NCBI RefSeq assembly: GCF_029168945.1
Contig: NC_083602.1
Span: forward strand, 46,189,442 to 46,253,441
From: Cannabis sativa
Lineage: Eukaryota > Streptophyta > Magnoliopsida > Rosales > Cannabaceae
DNA length: 64,000 bases
Direction of reading: 5' to 3'
This document shows positions 57,101-64,000 of this stretch, in pieces. Each line of letters starts with the position of its first letter. The stretch's first letter is position 1. The position numbers were made by a program, and so were the translations under genes. Under the pieces are notes generated by a model, which saw nothing but the letters and a program-made list of their open reading frames with translations, had not been told where the DNA came from and searched no databases.

Positions 57101-60100
57101 TATTTATGTAATCTTCTTGTTTCATATTGTAAAAATACTAGTCTAAGGTGTCATCAATTGATGAACAGCTAGATGTTGCATATACAATATTTATCTTTCG
57201 AGATCTTACACTATTATGTATGTCTAATGGTGAAAATCCACTAGGGATTTATCTCATTAGATAAACAAGCCAAGTTAGACCAACAATGAAGATTCGAAAT
57301 TAAAATACAACTTAATAACAGAAAATAACATGGTTCAATATAAATTCATACACAATTTAGAAATTATTAAACATATAACAAGTAGGAATGACAAGTGAAA
57401 ATACTAAAACATACAATCCTAAATAATTTCCAAGGTTTTCAACAAACTGATACAGTGTTCCGGTAGGCGAGAGTAAAAGTGTCATTCATTGAATAGAGTT
57501 GTCAGCTCATCTAAAATAGAAACCATTCTAGCAACCTTTTATTCGATCAAAATAAGAATCCAACGTTGTCCCGGTAGGCGAGAGTGAAGGTTATTCTCAT
57601 TTTATGAGCTTCCACCATTGTTTCATGTTTTATAAGTTTATCTCTAAGTAGTCATCGTAGGGGAGAGTCTAATAGAGACGAAAACTTACAAAACACTTAT
57701 CAAAGGAGATCTTACGGTGTTAAATGCGTTCAACGAATAACCATCCATAGGGGGACGAAGTCTAGCGTCTCGAGGTTATATTGAAAACATTTAACTATTG
57801 TAAGACCAACAATGGAGATCGAATATCTTAATAATAATAAAGCTCATTATTTAAAGTGAGTTGTATTTTCATTGATTCTCTTTATTTAATCTATTTATTT
57901 TAAATATATATTTATTTAATTAAAATTTCTAATTTAGAATAAAAAATTCTAAATGTAAATTTTAATTTAATATTTATAAATTTTACTTAGATGGATATGA
58001 AAAAATATGAATTTCTTCCATCTTAGTAATAACTTCCAATAAATATTTAGAAAAATATTCAATTTAAGTTGTTACAAAATTAATTTAAATTAATTTACAA
58101 CTCAAATTTAATTTTTTATAAATATATATTGCATTTCGAAAAATTAAAGTATTTAAGGATACAATTTTCGAAAATGCATGTTAAAATAAAAAATAAATCC
58201 TGAAAAAATTATTCTAATTTAATGTTGGCCCAAAATTAATTTACAACAAAAAATATAATTTTCCTATTTAATTAAATATATAAGAAAAATTTCAAATATT
58301 TAAGTATGATGATGAAAATCAACTTAAATATTAATTTTCTATTTAATTAAATACACTAGAAAAATACTTCAAGCAAACACAGATAATATCTATCTAGATT
58401 TTCCTTTGACTAATTAATTCAATTTCTAATTAAATATATTTTACTTCATTTATTTTCATTAATCCTTAAATTAAAAAATCATTGATTTAAGTTGGTCCAA
58501 AATTAAAATAAATAATATACAACTTTAATCTATTTTTTAAATAAAATTCGAAATTCCAGCCTTTAAGAAATGCAATTTCGATGATTTGATTAATAAAATA
58601 AAGAAAAAATATATTTTGAAAATTATTTAAATTTAGCAGAAAAATTAAATTTCAACTAAAAATAATTTTCTATTTAATTAAGTGTCATGAAAAAAGAAAT
58701 ATTTAAGTATCATGATGAAAATCAACTTAGATATTTAATTTTCAAATTACTTAAATGTATTAAATTCAAGAAATAAATAATTAAGTGTAGAGAAGGCTTA
58801 ATTATTAATCTCTAGTTTAATACTAGGAAAAATATACTTAAAATAAATTGTACCAAAATTAATTATATAAATAATTAATTTCACAATGTATAATATTTTC
58901 CTATTTTAATATTAAAAATAATAAGTAGTCTAGAAATAACTATCTAGAAAATATCTTATTTGACTAAGTATCTTTTCTACAAAATTTGAAAAAAAAAATA
59001 TCTAATTTAAGTTGTATTAGAAAAAATCTAGAACTTAAATATTTTTCAAATTTAAATTTAATTAAATATCAAAAATTAAGTTGTAACCACTTAATTTAAA
59101 AATATTCCATTTTAAGTTAATATTCGAAAAGATATCAACTTAAAAAAAAAATTCTAAAGAATCTTAATAACCAATGCCTAAAATTCCTCAACTTAATTTT
59201 GAAATTTTAAATCCAAAAGATATTCAAATTTAAGTTGATTAGTTAGAGATAACTAAATATCAACTTAAATAGGAATATTTAATGAAAAATTTGAATTAAG
59301 CTTCAGAAAGAATCTAGATGGTTATAATTCTATATTTAATTAAATATAAGAAAATACATATAATTTATCTTAGAATAAAAATTCTTTAAACTATATTTTT
59401 CTTAAATTTATTTCAAAATAAATGAAATTAATTATGTTGCTAATCAATTTTATTAGGTTAAACTAGTTTAATTAACCTAGTACAGTTATTCAAATCATGC
59501 AAATGAGCCTTCACAATTGGGGTAGTTCATGTGAGGGGGTGCTGGGTTCAGTATGTCGTATCCACTACTATGGCTTCCAATTCTCACACAAGGCCCAAAA
59601 GAGAGGAATTTAACCTTAAAATGAACAACTGTTATTAATTGACTAAGCCCAAAAACTAAATCGGCCTAAATAAAATCTATCAAGAACTATGACATTTTAT
59701 TTAGCAACAGCAACCTATATGCATCTATAATGAAATTAAACACATAGGCTCACACGGGCACACTTTGGATGGGCCCTATCATGTTGCTAGGTCATACACA
59801 GACGAAAGAAGATTGTAAATATACCTGTTACAAATTGTTAACTTGACCAAGGGAGCCATGAGTTAAAATCAGATCATTGGATCTGTCAACAAGTTAACCA
59901 TTGCTATTTGCAATCAAGCAATAATAGGTTTTGAAAACTTACACACAAGCTAAAACACATACTCCTGCAACAAGGTTAGCTGGATAGTTGGATGTAGGAT
60001 TTATTTAATTTAAAATTAAATAATTAATTTCGAAAATAATTAATTAAATAAAAAAAATAATTTTCGAAAATTTTAAAAAAATTTGAAAAATTCGAAATTA

Positions 60101-60976
60101 AAATTTAAAATTAAACCTACAATTTTGAAAAATTAGGTTTCAACCAACCTAAATATCATTTCAAAATTTGCTAACTACTTTTAAAATTTAAATGTTATTT
60201 TATAAATAAAACTTAAATAAAAAATTAAAAAAAAATAAATGAATATCTTTTTCAGATTTTAAATGTAATTTAAATAAATAAAATAACAAAATTTAAAAGT
60301 TAGCAAAATATCTTACATCTTTTTAAAATTACATGATTATAGTTATCTTATGTTAAATTTAAATAAGGTCAAATTATTTAAAAAAAAATTAATTTAAAAT
60401 ATTTAAAATCTGACCTTAAATTTAAAAATAAGATAAGATATAATCAAATTTAAAAATAAGATAGATTATTAAGCAAATAAGATAAAGACTAACTATTTTT
60501 AAATTCAAATTACACTAATATCTTGAATTAAATTTAAAAAATATTAAATTAATTCATAATGATAATTAGAATTGAATTAGGAATAGTAATAGTATAAATA
60601 CAGAACCACACAAAAAATCGGAAGTTAATTCCATGAAAAAGCATGAAAAAACGAAGCAAAACGAAAAAATTGTGAGCTGTACGGACAGTTTTCGCGCGCG
60701 CATGAGAATTTCAGCACAACTCCGATTTTTTCGAATCTTCAAAAAATCATAACTAATTCAAATTAAATCGAAATTGAGTTCTGTAAAAAAGTAACTTGCT
60801 TAATTTTTTCCATACTATCCAATAAAAATAATTCCAGAAACAGATATTCAATTATTTTTAACGAAAATTCACAAATACCAATCAATCATCAAATAACACT
60901 CAACACAACATGATACCATCCAAAAACAAACAAACAATCGTTTTAAAGTCCAAATTTCTTGCAAGCAAATCAATTA
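57101..60976 (-). other. Leader of element G
   Basis: The leader matches that of the 562-22763 element in reverse order: gag-proximal repeat block at 57460-57870 (ggtaggcgagagt units), A+T-rich 57880-59440, conserved block 59490-59640, conserved 59690-60000, A+T-rich 60000-60600, and a short GC patch 60660-60720 (gctgtacggacag; cgcgcgcgc). About 57100-57430 is where gag should begin, but I can see no gag there. Confidence 0.7.
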
Positions 60977-60993
60977 CCATGGCTCTGAGGCCA
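60977..60993 (-). other. Primer binding site of element G
   Basis: The + strand accatggctctgaggcca is the reverse complement of the initiator-Met-like site at 2459-2476. Confidence 0.8.
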
Positions 60994-60995
60994 GT

Positions 60996-62653
60996 TGTTG
61001 GAAATTATTTTACCAGGATCTTAGATCTACTCACAAGTATGTTGATTAACACCCTAAATATGAACATTCTAAAACGATGAAATAAACACATATAAAGTTT
61101 AGGAAACCTTACATTGGGTGCAGCGGAACATAATGACTCCTTCCGTTCAGATATCTAGCCCTTGATTCCTTTCTGTAGCAGAGCATTATCAATATCTGAA
61201 CCTGGATCTCTTTCTTTGAATCTTTGATGCTGAAACTCCTTCTTGCTTAAAGTCTTTCTTCACGATCTTCCTCACTATGATTGAGGTATCACTTGCTGTG
61301 TGTGGGCACTATTCTCACACTAAGAATTTCAAAATATTGAAGAAGAAAAGAAGAGGGAAGTGGCGGCTAAAGATAGGGAGAGAGAGAGGCTCAATTTTTC
61401 TGAATCAAAAGTGTGAAATTTAAGTGTAAATTTCCTGAAGCCTTCACTATCTATTTATAACATTCCACTAGGGTTAGGTTTGAATTATTTGGCATTAAAA
61501 TAATGAAAATATCAGTTTAAATTTCCTACAAAAGTGGCCGGCCCTACTTAGTGAAAATTTCACAAATAGACATAGTCTAATTTGAGAATTACAATTGATT
61601 AATCAAAACCAATTATATGAGTCTTACAAGCAATATTATCTCAACTAGTGCGGGGACCATGGGTCTATATAACCGAGCTTCCAATAAGTAGATCAAGAAT
61701 TTATCACTAAAATTCACTAACTTATTAATTCTTCGTTGAATCCACGCATAGAACTTACAATTGGACTCTCAGTATATAGAATGCTCTATATGTTCCACCA
61801 TATAATAGACGCATCATTAGTTATCCATTGTTATAATCCTAATGTGATCAATGATCCTCTATATGAATGATTTAAACCGTAAAGGGATTAGATTACCGTA
61901 ACACCCTACTATATATTTTATCCTTAAAACACTTGACCACGTATAAATGATATTTCAGCTTATGTGAAATGAGATCTCCACCATTTATTTTCGTTTGGTC
62001 AAGCTCGAAGGAGATCATCCTTTACTTACTATTCGCCAGATAGAAGCTATAGATTCCATATTTATGATAGCGCTCCCACTCAATTGCACTACCGTGTTCC
62101 CAAAATGTACGTATCACCCTGACCCAAAAGTAGGCTTAACTAACAAATCAAAGAACACGAATAGCCTTTCAAGATTGAGCCTAATCATAACAGGATTAAG
62201 ATCATTTGATCTAGGATCAACTAGGCGATATTGACTTTAAGAGATATTACGGTAAGTTTAACAAATCTAAGTCAAAGTTCAATATCAGTACCTTCCGATG
62301 CATACTCCATGCATCCAACCTGAGCTTTACTTTAACCAATGCTCTGGAAAGAACATAGCACTTCTCCAAATGCAAGTAAACTCTGTTGTAGATTATCATA
62401 TCAGTAAAACCCTATGTCTGATAAATCTAGGAAACTTTATTCACATAGTCATGTATACTTTCCAATGTGTTGACATCACAATAAACAGGATCAAGCATGT
62501 GAAAAGGGTTTTAGACGAATTCATACATTATGTACATATAATCATGAACTAAATCATGTTAACCATGCAACATTAAATGTTATTTCTGATCTATATTAAT
62601 AAGTAAATCTTTTTATATTGAAATGAGTTTTATTTAGGGCATAAAACCCAACA
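60996..62653 (-). repeat. 5' LTR of element G
   Basis: It has the same length and the same U3 deletion (at about 61546) as the partner LTR. TATTTATA is at 61452-61459. GAGTG follows at 62654-62658. Confidence 0.93.
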
Positions 62654-62658
62654 GAGTG

Positions 62659-63515
62659 CTTGGGGTAGTGTATTGGGATTCAATTACAAGTTAAATTAAA
62701 TGATCTTTGAACTACATATCCTTATATTCTCCACCCCTATGAGTTCGCAAGATCTTTAATGTTTTACCTAATTGGTTTTGAGCCAAAGCATGAAATTACT
62801 GAAACTTTTCAAACGTTTCAGATTTCTTTTGCATTAGGTAAAGAAAACTGTATCTATAGAAATCGTCAATGAAAGTGACGAAATACTCATAACCACCTCG
62901 GGCTTTTACATTCAGAGGTCCGCAAACATCTGAAGGCACTAACCCTAGGGGTTGTTTGGCACGCTCTCCCTTTGTAGAGAAAGAACGTTTGGTCATTTTT
63001 CCTTCTAGGAATGACTCGCATACTGGAAATTCACCTAAGACGACATTTTTCAATGGACCGTCCTTGGTTAGCCTATTAAGTGTATCAAATCCTATATGAC
63101 CTAAACGTAAATGCCATAGATAAGTTTGTTCATCATTATCAATCTCTTTTCTCTTAAGGCTTCTAAGTTTAGCTACATTCGAAAGTTCAGTATTTAGTGA
63201 GATTTGCGTATCAGGCCTTAAAACATACAACCCTTGTTCCATGTTAGCAACACACATATGAAATCCATTACGAGAAATTGAACAATTAGAACTCAAAAAA
63301 TTCAATATATAAGATTGTGTTTGTAAACATGAAACACTAATCAAGTTTCTACTAAAGTTTGGAATAAATAAAACATTGTGTAAAAGTAAAAATCTTTTTG
63401 AATGAAACTTGATACGGGCCGTTCCTCTAGCTTTGACCGATACTAACTCGCCATTTCCAACTTTAAGCTTTAACTCTTCTAGAAGCAGATTTTCCCAAGT
63501 TTCAAGCAGCTGCAA
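62659..63515 (-). pseudogene. pol: Element F integrase, N-terminal part, after protease
   Basis: Open from 63515 to 62796 on the minus strand. The protease C-terminal half (VSVKARGTARIKF; LHNVLFIPNFSRNLIS) is followed by the GAG-pre-integrase zinc region (LWHLRLGHIGFDTL, with the first cysteine pair as FPVCESFLEGKM, one Cys replaced), then the integrase core PSDVCGPLNVKARGGYEYFV with the first catalytic D and FIDDFYRYSF. After a stop near 62793 the frame continues; the second catalytic aspartate position reads histidine (RTHRGGEY, about 62730). Element G splits the gene a few codons before the catalytic glutamate. Confidence 0.9.
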
Positions 63516-64000
63516 TGAAGAACATACATGGTTAGTAGATCCAGAATCAACAATCCATGTGGATTTGTCATTCTCTAAAACACATGATTCAAATACAAAA
63601 GCATTACCTTCATTTGAATTGTTAAGAGCCCGGGGACATTGTTATTCTTGATGTCCCTTTTCATTACAATTCGCACATAGAAGATGATGTCTGATAATTG
63701 TATTTGAAGAAGCAGCTTTGTTAGAGCCTTCATGCTTAATCCTCTTCCTCTGATTAAAGTTTGCAATACCAGGAGGTCCCATTGCAATCAAATTCCGTTC
63801 ATGAGCTCGTAATTCAGCTTCGAGCTTGTCCATGTTGGAGGAGTTAAAATTGTTTATCATGTAAGATACAACAAATCCATTATACTCAAGAGGAAGACTA
63901 TTAAGTATGAGTTGCACCCATTTTTCGCTTGATAATTCAATTCGAAGTAGATTTGCCTTTCGGAACTTCAGATTCATCAACAATAGGTGTGAGTTAATGC
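63516..64000 (-). pseudogene. gag: Element F gag C terminus and protease start
   Basis: The minus-strand frame 63983-63651 is copia gag: LRIELSSEKWVQLILNSLPLEY, MDKLEAELRAHERNLIAMG, then a zinc knuckle C-A-N-C-N-E-K-G-H-Q-E-stop-Q-C (about 63690-63645) with a TAA inside it. The same frame continues into protease with the active site WIVDSGSTNHVC at about 63560-63525. The gene runs off the window end. Confidence 0.88.

Larger units (their letters stand above)
52977..62653 (-). mobile_element. Element G: non-coding, non-autonomous copia-type LTR element
   Basis: This is a complete 9677-bp insertion flanked by GAGTG (52972-52976 and 62654-62658). Both LTRs are 1658 bp and nearly identical; in the first 285 bases I count about 5 differences. 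Primer site, leader and polypurine tract match those of the 562-22763 element. There is no open gag or pol: what remains of pol is eroded beyond reading. The LTR similarity and intact duplication mean it moved relatively recently using enzymes from elsewhere. Confidence 0.93.
48970..64000 (-). mobile_element. Element F: Angela-like copia retrotransposon, split by element G
   Basis: The 3' LTR is at 48970-50750 and the polypurine tract at 50751. The pol and gag pieces run right to the window end; the 5' LTR lies outside. Element G (52977-62653) interrupts integrase. GGAGC (48965-48969) should be the target duplication. The order gag-protease-integrase-RT-RNase H is the copia order. Only F in this window has recognisable copia pol, although it also carries stops, frameshifts and a changed integrase residue. 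Confidence 0.9.

Overview
The whole window reads as nested LTR retrotransposons. I found no convincing host gene, tRNA, rRNA, CRISPR array or bacterial-type operon. Everything points to a plant nuclear genome with many retroelements: Ty1/copia elements with LTRs of about 1.7-1.9 kb and an initiator-Met-like primer site, and Ty3/gypsy Tat-lineage elements recognised by a second, archaeal-type RNase H between RNase H and integrase. The species cannot be read from the sequence; a eudicot is my guess.

Layout, left to right. (1) The window opens inside an old Tat element, 'Tat A' (+ strand, start outside the window). Its minus-strand antisense gene survives in three pieces: 25535-25029, 23122-22764 and 561-1. 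It is cut by a copia-type composite element (562-22763, TSD TCTTC), by a solo LTR (23123-25028, TSD GAACT) and by two partial LTRs joined tail to tail (25536-28326). The remnant of its 3' LTR ends at 28657. (2) The 562-22763 element carries a broken gag and only vestigial pol, and is itself split by a nearly complete Tat element, 'Tat B' (4038-16021, TSD ACAGT), with gag, protease, RT-RNase H, archaeal RNase H, integrase and a spliced-looking antisense gene. (3) 28658-30188 is eroded copia pol. (4) 30189-31877 holds a Tat LTR ('Tat C'), part of a copia-type LTR and an AT-rich piece. (5) 'Tat D' (minus strand, 31878-48214) follows. It has a 3' LTR, an antisense gene on the + strand with its own TATA box and a clear intron, two solo LTRs inside (34865-37102, TSD GAGAG; 38794-41704, TSD TTAAA), decayed integrase, RT, protease and gag, a primer site and a truncated 5' LTR. 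(6) 48215-48969 is a fragment of a different gypsy gag. (7) From 48970 to the window end lies an Angela-like copia element 'F' (minus strand) with recognisable gag, protease, integrase, RT and RNase H. Its integrase is interrupted by a non-coding relative 'G' (52977-62653, TSD GAGTG) with two 1658-bp LTRs.

How the parts relate. G and the 562-22763 element belong to one non-autonomous family. They share LTRs, primer site, a leader of about 3.7 kb with AT-rich tracts and a repeated block before gag, and a polypurine tract, but their pol is non-coding. Element F, with real pol and similar LTRs, is the kind of element that could have supplied the enzymes. The Tat elements repeatedly carry an antisense, intron-containing gene between pol and the 3' LTR. 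Coordinates of LTR ends and TSDs were read base by base; domain and lineage calls come from recognising motifs, not from database searches.
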